DNA from: Macrocystis pyrifera
Taxonomy: Eukaryota > Sar > Phaeophyceae > Laminariales > Laminariaceae
Assembly: GCA_031763025.1 (NCBI GenBank)
Contig: JASSKH010000009.1
Span: 6,144,512-6,208,511, forward strand
Length of the DNA stretch: 64,000 nucleotides
Reading direction: 5' to 3'
The position numbers and the translations under genes are program-made. Under the pieces are notes generated by a model. That model had not been told where the DNA came from. It searched no databases and saw nothing but the letters and a program-made list of their open reading frames with translations. Each line of letters begins with the position of its first letter. Within the stretch, counting starts at the first letter, position 1. Shown one piece after another: positions 47,490 through 57,420 of this stretch.

Positions 47490-48095
47490 ATTTTTTTTAC
47501 AAATTTTGAAATACGACGTACGTCAGCTGTGATTTCGACTGATTATTACATAATTCATACTCCCAACTTTGCAAGCGTCTACCTCCTACGAGTGGGCTGG
47601 AAAGTAAAAGTGATGAAAAAAAAAAAAAAAAAACAATTCCATTTTTTTTAAAAATTTTGGAAATACGTCAGCTGTGAGTTCGACTGATTAAATAGTTGAC
47701 ACTCAACTTTGCAAGCTGCGTAATACGCCTCGTCTATATTCCATTTTTACCTAATTTTACAAGTATCAGTGCGCAGAATGATTAGTTAAAATTGTCCTGT
47801 TGACCCGGGCGGCATCCAGGGGAGCCGCTGGCCTATATCTTTGACAAGGAATCACATATAGAATACGCGCGCTCGGTTTATCACAATAATTGTAAAATTA
47901 GGTAAAAATGAAATATAGACGAGGCGTATTACGCAGCTTGCAAAGTTGAGTATCAACTATTTAATCAGTCGAACTCACAGCTGACGTATTTCAAAATTTA
48001 TAAAAAAAAAAGTATTGTGATAAACCGAGCGCGCGTATTCTATATGTGATTCCTTGTCAAAGATACAGGCCAGCGGCTCCCCTGGATGCTGAAAG
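47490..48095. repeat. MITE-3 copies forming the spacer of the inverted duplication
   Basis: At least three MITE-3 units in both orientations (about 47500-47575, 47640-47770 and 47840-48000, plus a terminal piece to 48095) share CAGCTGTGAGTTCGACTGA and GGCCAGCGGCTCCCCTGGATG. A SINE-A tail with an A-run (47578-47634, plus) is inserted in the first unit. From 48100 to 48630 I see no gene. Confidence 0.65.
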
Positions 48096-49059
48096 GCCCC
48101 AGCCATCCACGGCGCCGAATGATACGTACACGCACGTGCCATTTTGGGCCAAAATGTAACGATCGTTTGGTCTTCATATTTATGCCCCAACGGTCCTTAC
48201 AATTCCGCCATGCTCTTCCCAAAGCCCCTGCCCCGTCCCTTCTTGTTGTCAATCGACGTTCGGAGCTGGGGGAGACGCTCTCTCTTCACGACAATAACAA
48301 CAGCACGCACGCTGCAACAGCAGTAACGACATACCGTACGTAGTTATTAATAGTCCCTGTGATCGTACGGGTTCCAACAAAATCCTGCGCGTATGCTTGC
48401 TGTCGGGGCGTCGAGATGGCTCTGCCTCTGGGTCATTATATTATTATATTAATAAGGATAACTAAACGAGAGAAAGTAGACGTAGAAGGCAGTTAGACCT
48501 TGACAATGTACATAGGTTTCCCTTGTTTCCGGGGATTCTTCTTTCAGGAATGTTTTGAGTGATACAACGTTCAAGCTCATGCTGCACATTGTCGGATGGC
48601 AAGCATAATAATGATGATACTCGTAATAATATATATTTACAAGGCTTTCCTTCGGAGTGGGTATTCCGTCGTTTCTTGTACAAATACATATAGTTTGGTT
48701 GGCTTTGGGTTATGACGCCAATTGCAGTTTTGGTTGGCTTTGGGCTTTGACGCCAATTGCAGTTATATTGCAATTGGGGTAATAGCCCAAAGCCAACCAA
48801 ACTAAATGTTATGACGCCAATTGCAGTTATATTGCCAGTTATATTGCAATTGGGGCAATACCCAAAGCCAACCAAACTAAACGTATTTGTGTAAGAAACG
48901 GTGAAGGATGTAATAATCGCGTTTATTTGTGAATGTAATGTGAAACGTAAGATCGGGTGACGCAAGAGTAAGAATGGCATTTGTCTAATAATAAGGATAA
49001 CATATTTCATCAGTGCGGGGAGAGAGTGGAGTAGTGCATGACATGTGGATGATATACAA

Positions 49060-49505
49060 CATACAGGCTGTTGTTTCCAGGAACGTTCGGGACAGAGGGG
49101 AAAGCAGCAGTGCCGGCAACGACAACGGTTATGGAAATGTTGTATAGTTGCTGGGCGGCCGCGATTTCGATTTAGCCAGCATAGGAGTTTGGATGAGACA
49201 TGGTATGTAAATAGTCTTCCAGGCTGCTGTAGTAACGAGGCGGGAGGCCCAGAATGTGGATATGTCCGCTGTTGAACCCATTGGGTATGTGTAGGGAGAA
49301 ATAGTCGTGATTTTGGGAAATGTGGGAACAATTTGTTGCCTCTCATTCGTCCTGGATGGAGACAATCTGCTTGGCGTACTGCTTCGGAATTCCGCGAAGC
49401 CCTGGAGCAGGCGAAATGGAAGGGAGTCTTCTTGCGCTTGATGATGATGTCTCCGTCTTTGATGGTGGAGTCCGTCAGGCGGCAGTTGTAGCACTTGCCA
49501 CCGAC
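49060..49505 (-). pseudogene. Zinc-finger/OTU-like gene, right copy, exon 3 and OTU-like part
   Basis: From 49505 the finger exon reads like the left copy (KCYNCRLTDST, KEDSLPFRLL in the shadow frame), with its C-x2-C and H-x2-C intact. In the OTU-like part the codon for the Tyr after S-Y-A-G is TAA (near 49170), so this copy is terminated inside the conserved block. Small indels also shift the linker. The left copy has the open codon at that position. Confidence 0.55.
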
Positions 49506-49649
49506 CTGGTCGAAGTAAACAGGGTGCGCGGGGCGGGAGTGGCGTGCAGGAAATGGCGGGGGAGGGGGAACGGGGGGGGGGGGGGGCAGAGTTCATTATT
49601 TGTACTGCTCTACAGCGGCACAACAGCAGTACGTAATCGCTTGCTATAC

Positions 49650-50711
49650 GACGGCAGCAGCAGCAGCAGAAGCAGCAAGTACATGCGTAAAACGCAGCAG
49701 GAAAAACGGCCAAAATATTTTTTTTACGTACCAAAACGACCATTGGGGTGCAAAAACGACCAAGAAAAACAGTAATCCGAATACACTCGTAAGAACAATC
49801 AGTGGATATTGAGCCAGCATTAGCAGTATCAGCAGCAGCAGCAGCAGCAGCCGCCGCAACGGCTTCGAGCAGTGGTTGCGGCAGCATTAGCAACATTAGC
49901 AGCAGCAGAAGCAGCAATGGATCGCCGCAGCGTTGGCAGCAGTAGCGGCATAGCAAAGATATGATAAAAAAGCAGAAACAAAGTATGTACCCTGGTATGC
50001 CGCGACCGCAAAAACTACGGAATTTCATTGGCGAAACAAAAATATGTACACACAAATGACCAGCATGATGTACAACGCAGCAGCAGCACACCACAGCAGC
50101 GTAGCACCTATATGGAAAGAACGAAGCCCAAAACGAGAAAAAGCAGTACGTACGCAAAATGCAGCAGCAAAATGACCAACATATTTTTTCCAGGTACCCA
50201 AACGACCATTTAGGTACAAAAACGATCAAGAAAAACAATAATCCGAGTACATGCGAACATCCAGTGAATATTGCGGCAGCATTATTATTAGCATTAGCAT
50301 TAGCAGCAGCAGCAGCAGCAGCAACGGATCGCCGCAACGTTGGCTGCAGCAGCAGCAGCATAGCAACGATATGAAAAGGAGGAAGAAAAAAAACTACGTA
50401 CCCTGGTCGGCCGCAATCGCAAAACGTACGGTAATTATTGACGATACAGAAATATGTACACACACACGAGTGTAGTAATACACACACGAATCACGTCCAG
50501 CATGATGTACGGCAACAACGCAGCAACACCACAAAAAAAAATCGTTGTCGATACAGAAATATGTACACACGCACAAGTGTAATAGGCACACAAATCATGT
50601 CCAGCATGATGTGTACGGGAACAACGCAGCAGCGCCACAAAACGACAAAACGACCAAGAAACACAATTATCCGAGTACATACGAACATTCAGTGAATATT
50701 GCGGCACCACT

Positions 50712-50745
<34 letters not shown>

Positions 50746-51605
50746 GCAACGGATCGCCACAGCGTTGGCAGCAGCAGCATGTTCGTTTATAAAGATGTTC
50801 GTTTATAAAGGATAAACCACTGAGCTACTCAGTCAGCGCTGACTGAGTAGCTCAGTGGTTTATCCTTTATAAACGAACACAGCAGCAGCATAGCAACGAT
50901 ATGAATAGAAGGAAGAAAAAAAGTATGTACCCCGAGTCCGTCCGAAAAGTATTTTTGGTACCTCACTATAGATAGACCCACCCCCGCATGCTGTACGGCA
51001 ACAACGCAGCAGCAGCAGCATAGCAACAATACGAAAAGAACCAAGCTAAAATACGAGAAAAAGTAGTTCGTACGCAAAATGCAGGAGCAAAACGACCAAA
51101 ATATTTTTTTAACGTATAATTAAAAACATTTGGGTACAAAAACGGCCAACAAAAACAATAATCCGCGTTGGCAGCAGCAACATAGCAACGATACGAAAAT
51201 AAGGAAGAAGAAAACTATGTACCCTGGTATGCCGCGATCGCAAAACGTACGGAAATTCAGTGACGATACAGAAATATGTACACACACAAGTGCAGCATGA
51301 TGTACAGCAACAACGCAGCAGCACCACAGCAGCAGCAAGCAGCAGCATATAGCAACGATAGGAAAAAAAATGAAGCCAAAAACGAGAAAAGGCAGTACGT
51401 ACGCAAAATGCACGAGCAAAACGACAAAAATATTGTTCACGTATCAAAAGAACCATTTGGGTACAAAAACGACCAATAAATACAATAATCCGAGTACATA
51501 CGAACATTCAGTGGATATTGCGGCAGCATTAGCGGCAGAAGCAGCTACAGCATTAGCAGCAGCAGCAGCTGCAATGAATCGCCGCAGCGTTGGCAGCAGC
51601 AGCGT

Positions 51606-51640
<35 letters not shown>

Positions 51641-51990
51641 CAACGATATGAAAATATGGAAGAAAAAAAGCATGATGTACCCTATTAATAGTATGCCGCC
51701 ATCGCGAAACCTACGGAATTTTATTGACGATCCGAAAATATGTACACTTCCAGCATGACGCACGGCAACAACGCAGCAGCACTACAGCAGCAGCAAGTGC
51801 ACAGCAGCAGCAAGTGCACAGGAGCAGCAGGTGCACAGCAGCAGCACTCATGGCGTGGCGCTGACAGCAGCAGGAGCAGCAGCAGCAGCAGCTGCAGCAG
51901 CAGCCGAAACGAGCAAAGGGGGTACGTAGGGTCACCAAAACATGTACACATAGAAATCGTGCGCACCGAAAATGCACCACAGTAGCAGCA
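49650..51990 (-). repeat. CTG/CAG-bearing satellite, right arm
   Basis: The same ~330-bp unit as at 45150-46620, in reverse complement and with more copies. The landmark GTACGTACGCAAAATGCA occurs near 50146, 51068 and 51396, and GGATCGCCGCA/ACGTTGG near 49920, 50330, 50752 and 51580. Many units carry (CAG)4-8 blocks. Confidence 0.7.
50796..50879. repeat. Perfect 84-bp palindrome
   Basis: Two 42-nt arms meet without a spacer at 50837/50838 (AGTCAGC|GCTGACT). Each arm reads TGAGTAGCTCAGTGGTTTAT and then CCTTTATAAACGAACA outward. TAGCTCAGTGG resembles a tRNA A box. It lies in the right-arm satellite and has no counterpart in the left arm. A partial extra repeat of GTTCGTTTATAAAG precedes it (50781). 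Confidence 0.9.
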
Positions 51991-51998
51991 GCACTCAC

Positions 51999-52082
51999 AT
52001 CGTTCGGTGCAGCGGTGACGGCGACAGCTGAATCCTTCGTTCACGTCCCGCTAACAGTTGTGCATATGCGCGTTCGCGTGCA
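51999..52082 (-). pseudogene. Zinc-finger/OTU-like gene, right copy, exon 2
   Basis: The same boundaries as the left exon (ACACAG|TGCACG and |GTGAGT), but 84 nt instead of 92. An 8-bp deletion removes AACGGAGG-type sequence, and TAG replaces the codon after the finger's final Cys. Both changes disable this copy. Confidence 0.55.
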
Positions 52083-52254
52083 CTGTGTAAGAGGAGCCGA
52101 CGCAACGCACGAAGGGGAAAGAACGAGCATGGATGAGTCCAAAAAATAATAATAAACGCTTTGAGGTAGGTTTGTATGCAAAAAGGCAATTGAAAACCCC
52201 AAAAAAAACGTGCTGGCAACAGACAGCATTCAACAATAGACCCAAGACACTCAC

Positions 52255-52640
52255 CACTGTCAGCAGTCTCGAGGGAGTACGAGACAGTCCCTTCCTTGAT
52301 CGGGCGAGCACATAACTCGCAGTTGGTTGCCCAATACAGGATGATCCCGCCACCATCGCACATGAGATCCTCGCAGGTGGCGAAGGCCACGTTTTTGCCA
52401 CTAGGCGCGGAGTTCTTGGGCAAGTAAGTAAGTGCTGGTCCGTGCACCGGTCGCAAACAACAGTCGGCACCAGGTCGGTCTTTGTCGTTGCCGCTCTCTT
52501 GCCAGAGGGCGAGGACCACGCGCCTCTCGACGAGGGGGAGGTGAGCTTAGGGGGCGTGGAGAAGGGAGAGGCGGGGGTTGCAGCACCAGCAGGTTCGCCA
52601 CCGACAGCAGCAAGCAGCTTGGCCGCCTACAGCTGCATCT
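52255..52640 (-). pseudogene. Zinc-finger/OTU-like gene, right copy, exon 1 region
   Basis: It reads CDRCTDQHL, then an 8-bp insertion (TTACTTAC-like) shifts frame. In the second frame NSAPSGKNVAFATCEDLMCD and CELCARPIKEGTVSYSLETA stay open to the donor GACAGTG|GTGAGT. The region where the left copy lost two bases is intact here, and the region damaged here is intact on the left. Confidence 0.55.
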
Positions 52641-52876
52641 AGATGCCGTTCGTCGAAGGCGAGACGCCTCTTCTAGGCGTTGTGCGAAGAGCTGTCTATT
52701 GGTTGCAGTTTGCGAAGAAGAAAGAAGAAAGGTTGTTTGGCTGTTTGGCTGTTCGGCTGTTTCAAAGAAGAAGGGCTGTTTGCGAAGAGCTGTCTGTCAG
52801 TCGGTCTGTCTGCCAAGAGCTAGCAAGTGACAACGACCTCAAAAATCGTAATTATAGTTGTATCTATAAACCAACT

Positions 52877-52985
52877 AATACGGGGATCCATAGTTAACAG
52901 GACCTATGAGATACATAAAAACCTACATATTTACGTATTTTTACTAACAAAAAAAATGGTTCCGTTAACTATGGACCCCCGTAAT
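52877..52985. mobile_element. MITE-1 copy abutting SINE-A
   Basis: It runs from TAATACGGGGATCCATAGTT to CTATGGACCCCCGTAAT and is followed at once by the T-run (A-tail on minus) of the SINE at 52985-53322. It also marks the outer edge of the right arm. Confidence 0.7.
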
Positions 52986-53322
52986 TTTTTTTTTTTTTTT
53001 TTTTTTTTCATCATCACTTTTACTTTCCAGCCCACTCGTAGGAGGTTTTACCCTCGACGATCTTCTGGACAAGCCGTGGTCACAGGTGTCGTCCCTTCTC
53101 CCCCCCGGTACGTGCCTTTATTTTTGTCGCGCATAGGGTTCAGCATTCCCACTGCTCGTCGATTTTCATCGAATGTACAGCTAACTCACGCTCTCGCGCT
53201 TTCCGCTAATCAATTTTATGCAAGAAAAAGTCCCTATGAGCATGCACTCGATGAGACTCGAACTCACGAAATTGATCTTGATAGGCTCGCGGACCACCTA
53301 CCAAGCCACCGGGGACGCCGGC
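52985..53322 (-). repeat. SINE-A, full-length long-subfamily copy
   Basis: 338 bp. On minus it has the tRNA-like head (GGTGGCTTGGTAGGTGG, with a B-box-like GAGTTCGAGTCTCATCG), the long-subfamily middle, the conserved body and a tail of about 24 A. Its plus-strand counterpart at 42976-43317 lies at the mirrored position outside the inverted duplication. Confidence 0.8.
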
Positions 53323-54529
53323 TGTAATAGGGAGATACCGCTTTCTGCCACGGTATAATACCGCTATCTGTCATACGGAAAGTGTAGGTAATAACCCGCA
53401 AAAATCGCCATTCAAATTACCGGTGTTTTTTAGGCCAGTTGACGGTAGAAAATCAGCTTGGGACCCAACATAGGAAAAGGGAGATGATGCCGTTTTCTAT
53501 CACAAGGACCAAGAGTAAAAGAAGAGCGTTTTACTGGTGGAGTGTTCGGAATTGGCTGTTCTCATTCGAACTCCAACCTTTATAACCCCAGCACCGACTA
53601 CCACCACCCCGATCGCCATGCTCGTGCTTATTGAAGTGCGCGGTTTACTTATCCCAGAATAATACATACATGATGCCTCTCACCCACCTGACCTTAAACA
53701 GTAACACCTAGGGAACAGGACAGAGCGACGCAAGAAACCGTTGGACCCTGCTCTTTGCACAGTATAGCCTCTAAAAAGTGGACGAATTATCACTACAACA
53801 ACTAACTGCGTGCACGAAATTTGAAGCCCTTCCTCTCCACCGAAACGAAACATGCGATGCTTTATCATTCTTCCATTTTCTGTCTAAAATGTGTAGCACA
53901 TATTCCAATCATACTAGCCACATATTAGAGGGTAACTAGAATTCGATGACTCAAAACATGGAAAGTGCTATCAGTCAGACCTGAATACTTGACAAAATCA
54001 CACCAATGAGGCAGTCCCCCTTGTGAATGTTTCTACTGACTCCTTACCGATGCTTCACCATTCTGATCTGAGAGGGTATTGACATTTACTTGTGCTTTAT
54101 ACCAATCGAATCTAGCCAAGTGGCGAAATCAACCGAATTGTGTTGCCTTCAAGAATACATCGATACATAAACTCGTTACACAAAGGTGCTTCGCAACGAC
54201 CGACCTAAAAAATGTCCAAGCATCGTATTGTCGAGCTCATTTCCTTTCCCACCATAGGCAGAATAGCCTTCTTCTGTCCAACTCTTATGGTTCCCTACTC
54301 AGCATCTATGTGCAAACCCCACGCCACCGGAATCAGCCCTCCTTTCCCTTCTTTCCTCCCTATCATCTCTTGACGGTTCCATAGTGCGAGCTAGCTCGTA
54401 CCGGTGAACTCGGCGCGAGATCTCCACCAGAGAGATCACTAAAACTATACGTAAAATGCGTTCCTCGCGGATACCTTTCTTGGCCAGTGCCTACCCATCC
54501 CTTCCTCCGACTGTACCCCTCGCCAGCTG
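53323..54529. other. No recognised gene
   Basis: Unique-looking sequence with many short frames and no domain. The last ~150 bp may belong to the 3' end of the LINE that follows. Confidence 0.4.
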
Positions 54530-57420
54530 ATTTTTTATAATTCGCTTCCTTTCCTCCCAAGACGCCCAAATTTTTCCACCGCAAGAGTGACAAGTCTATG
54601 GCTGCGCTCGTCGAACGACACATGTCCAACGCGGGCGTAGTGATTGCGCTTCGCACCTCAGAAGAAGTTGAAGCAGCTGATCCATCTTGGTCAGCACTCT
54701 CACCACGCAGGTGACCCCCGCTTGGGGGTTCGCGTGGGTGACGTCGATTTGTAAGATTTTGTCTCGGAAGTCCGATGCCGATGCATCTCAGAGGCCTACC
54801 CTCTCGACAACGATGCCTCTAGGTACGTCCTTGTCGGCGCTAAAGGGCGCACCGCTTTCCGCTTGGTGGCGGACGGATATCCGCTTTTTGGAAGCGGAAG
54901 TGGCGTGGACCAAAGGTTGGTGTTGGTTGGCCTGCGCGTCTGTGCGGTGGCACAAACATTCAGGTCGCGTGTTGGCGTCCGCTGCACCACAGGCGAGGCA
55001 TATCGCCGCAAAGTGCTCCTCGATCTCCGAACAACGCCGCCCTGCGTATGGAAACTCCTGGGGTGGTAGGACGCTTTGAGCGCCCACCGGCCTCCCCCGT
55101 AACCACGCGGCAGCTCCTGGTCCTGACTGGCTTCGTTGCCTGGCCTTTGCGAACTCGCGTTTCTCGATCTCCCCGAAAGAGCTGACCTCCTCCGGAGGGC
55201 CGGAGGGTCCGTCCAGAGATGTGCCATACCGGCCGTAACGCACCCGGCTGACCTGTGTTCCCATTGATTCCTAGTCTTTATGGGAGTCGGCAGTCTCAGC
55301 GTCGTGTGCTGCCAACACCTCTCGATCCGAATGATCGAATGCGCTCACCTCCTCAGGCCAGAAAGCCCTGTCTCTCGAGCCTCGCGGCACTACTTCGCCC
55401 ATCTCCTCTTCCGTGACCCCGCCATCGTCGCGGAGGCCTCGCATTCCCTCCGAAATACTGGCCACCAGTTCTGAACCTGGTAGGCCCCTCCTCACTTTCT
55501 CCCCCAGACTACCAGAGAGGTCAACCAGGAATTGCAGATAGCGTTGCCACGAAGCTTCCTACTGATGCGGACATTCTTCTCGCTTCGGCTGACGACATTC
55601 CGAACCCCCCGCCCTCGTTGACAAGCTGGCCTGCGCACGTTGGTGGCGTAGCAGCTGACCCGCTCCGAAATTCACCCCTCCTCGAAAAACGATGATTTCT
55701 CCGCCGTTCCAGGAAGCTCTAGACGATTTCGAGCATCTACATTGAGCCATTATCTGCCCGTCGACAAGCCGCCAGGGACAGCTTTGGGTCCACACCCGCT
55801 CAACGTACGCCGTCCGCTGCGCCACAGAGCCGGTAGCTATGACGTTGACCACTTGTTTATCCGGCATTCGTGGCATCACCCGCGCGAGTTGTCAGCCCCC
55901 CTCCATCTTGCACGATCACTATGGCGCTCTCTATCGCAAACTCGTCGGTGCCGACGGGTACCCCAACCTCCTCCACCCCTTCCTCGTCCGCGATGTGGAC
56001 ACCCGCTCCAGCCAAAAGTGACGTACCTTCCGGCGTGTTGACGTGTCCCCACCCACTCCTGCCAAACGTGATATATCTTCCGGCGTGCGGACGTGTCCCT
56101 TCGGGGTCAAGGCAGCCGTCCTGCCCGGTAGAGGTGTACGCCCCTCGCTGTCAACTCTCACTCGAAGAAGGGCACCACTCCCACCGTCCCGGGTGATATC
56201 TCGTCTACCGCGATAGTGATGTCCTCGAGATATGCAGAGGCTTCGACCCCCTGCGACTCATATTCCTGCCTAACCCTCGTAAGCACCGGCCACAGCGGCA
56301 GGCAGAACAGAGCCGGTCCCAACGCGCCTCCTTGTTGCTATCCCAAATGGAGCATTCGAGCTCTGACCAACTCCCGAGTCTATCTGGGAGAACACTGAGG
56401 CGGGCCTCTCACCATAGCACTTGGTTACAAACCACGTAAGCGCTGGCGTGCAAGCGGCCACCTGCTCGAGCATGGGCTTCCGTAGAAGCGAGTTGAACGC
56501 GTTAGATTCGTTTATCTGAGTGATCCAGTTGCCTGCCTCCGGAGTGTTCGGGCACGTAGCGCTGCTACATGCCCCAACCCCCCGGACACCCCAGCCCCAT
56601 ACTACCTTGCTTTGAGCGTGAATTCCTCCATACGCGGTCTCTACTCACTCGTAGTCCCTGCCGCAATAAGACGCCTGCACGTCATCCCCACACACACACC
56701 GGGCGGCATTTTTCCCCCTGGGCCATGAGGTTCGACTTTAGAAAGAGCTGCCGAAACTCCGACGGGAAATCGTCAGATTCATCCACAATCTTCCTCCAGA
56801 AGGCTTCGGTGTCGGCGCCGAAGTGTTCTTCGCCAGATTGAGTCCTGGTGATGGACTGTAGGTGCGAACAGCGCGGACCCATCACTTCCCGCTCCTGATA
56901 GTGTGTTGCGAGAGTTAATGACCTCGAAAGCCATCTGAGGGTTAAACTCTCTTTCCGGGAGCCACGTGGGTTCACGCCCTTCCTCTATTCGGGAACACTT
57001 GCCACTCTACTGCCGCCGCAGCCTCCTGGACGGAGTTTCGGTCTTCTTCCGGGAATTTCGTCTTCACTATTGTCCATGAAGCCCCACTGCCGGGCGCGCG
57101 CGGTTTCGCTAGAAGGCCGCGCGCTGCTACTGTTATCCGCCCTTAGTGCTGGCAGGCGACTCGCCCCCCTCGAACTTGGCCACGTCTGTTGCTCCTTGTG
57201 CTGGCTTCCGAAGACTTGTCGCCGTGCTTTCGGTGTGCTCCATGAGTCATGGGAGAACCGTGCCCAGATCCTCGCGTTCGGCAGACTCGAACTTCGCCGT
57301 CCGACTCATTCGTTCGCTTTGAGATGGCTGCAGGGCTGGGAGGATGTACCACGGCTTGAGCGCCAAAATAATGTTGAACGATGGATACGATCGTTCCTTC
57401 TATTTATGAGCTCATACAGC
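54530..57420 (-). pseudogene. LINE-3-type reverse transcriptase remnant
   Basis: Read on minus in several frames. A region near 56950-56690 (TEAFWRKIVDESDDFPSEFR) precedes CYGERPASVFSQIDSG (about 56410). The catalytic strand AYLEDITIAVDE (about 56240) has E in place of the usual first D of the A/Y-x-D-D box. Thumb-side sequence follows near 55860 (LPRMPDKQVVNVIATGSVAQ) and a C-terminal zinc-knuckle-like CLACGAADANTRPECLCH near 55000. Order and spacing fit a non-LTR retrotransposon of a type I know from stramenopile genomes. At least five frameshifts make it inactive. It is unlike the other two LINE families here. Confidence 0.75.

Larger units (their letters stand above)
44291..47490 (+). repeat. 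Left arm of large inverted duplication
   Basis: From CAACTATAATTACGATTTTTG to GGAAAGCCTTGTATATATAT this arm is matched in reverse complement by 52865-48630. It holds a zinc-finger/OTU-like gene copy and an intronic satellite. The arms differ by scattered substitutions, small indels and a longer satellite on the right. Confidence 0.8.
48630..52870 (-). repeat. Right arm of large inverted duplication
   Basis: The reverse complement of 44291-47490, about 1 kb longer because of satellite growth at about 49.65-52.0 kb. Its inner end (48675-48885) also has TTTGGTTGGCTTTGGG / CGCCAATTGCAGTT units repeated in both orientations, which occur once in the left arm. Confidence 0.8.
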
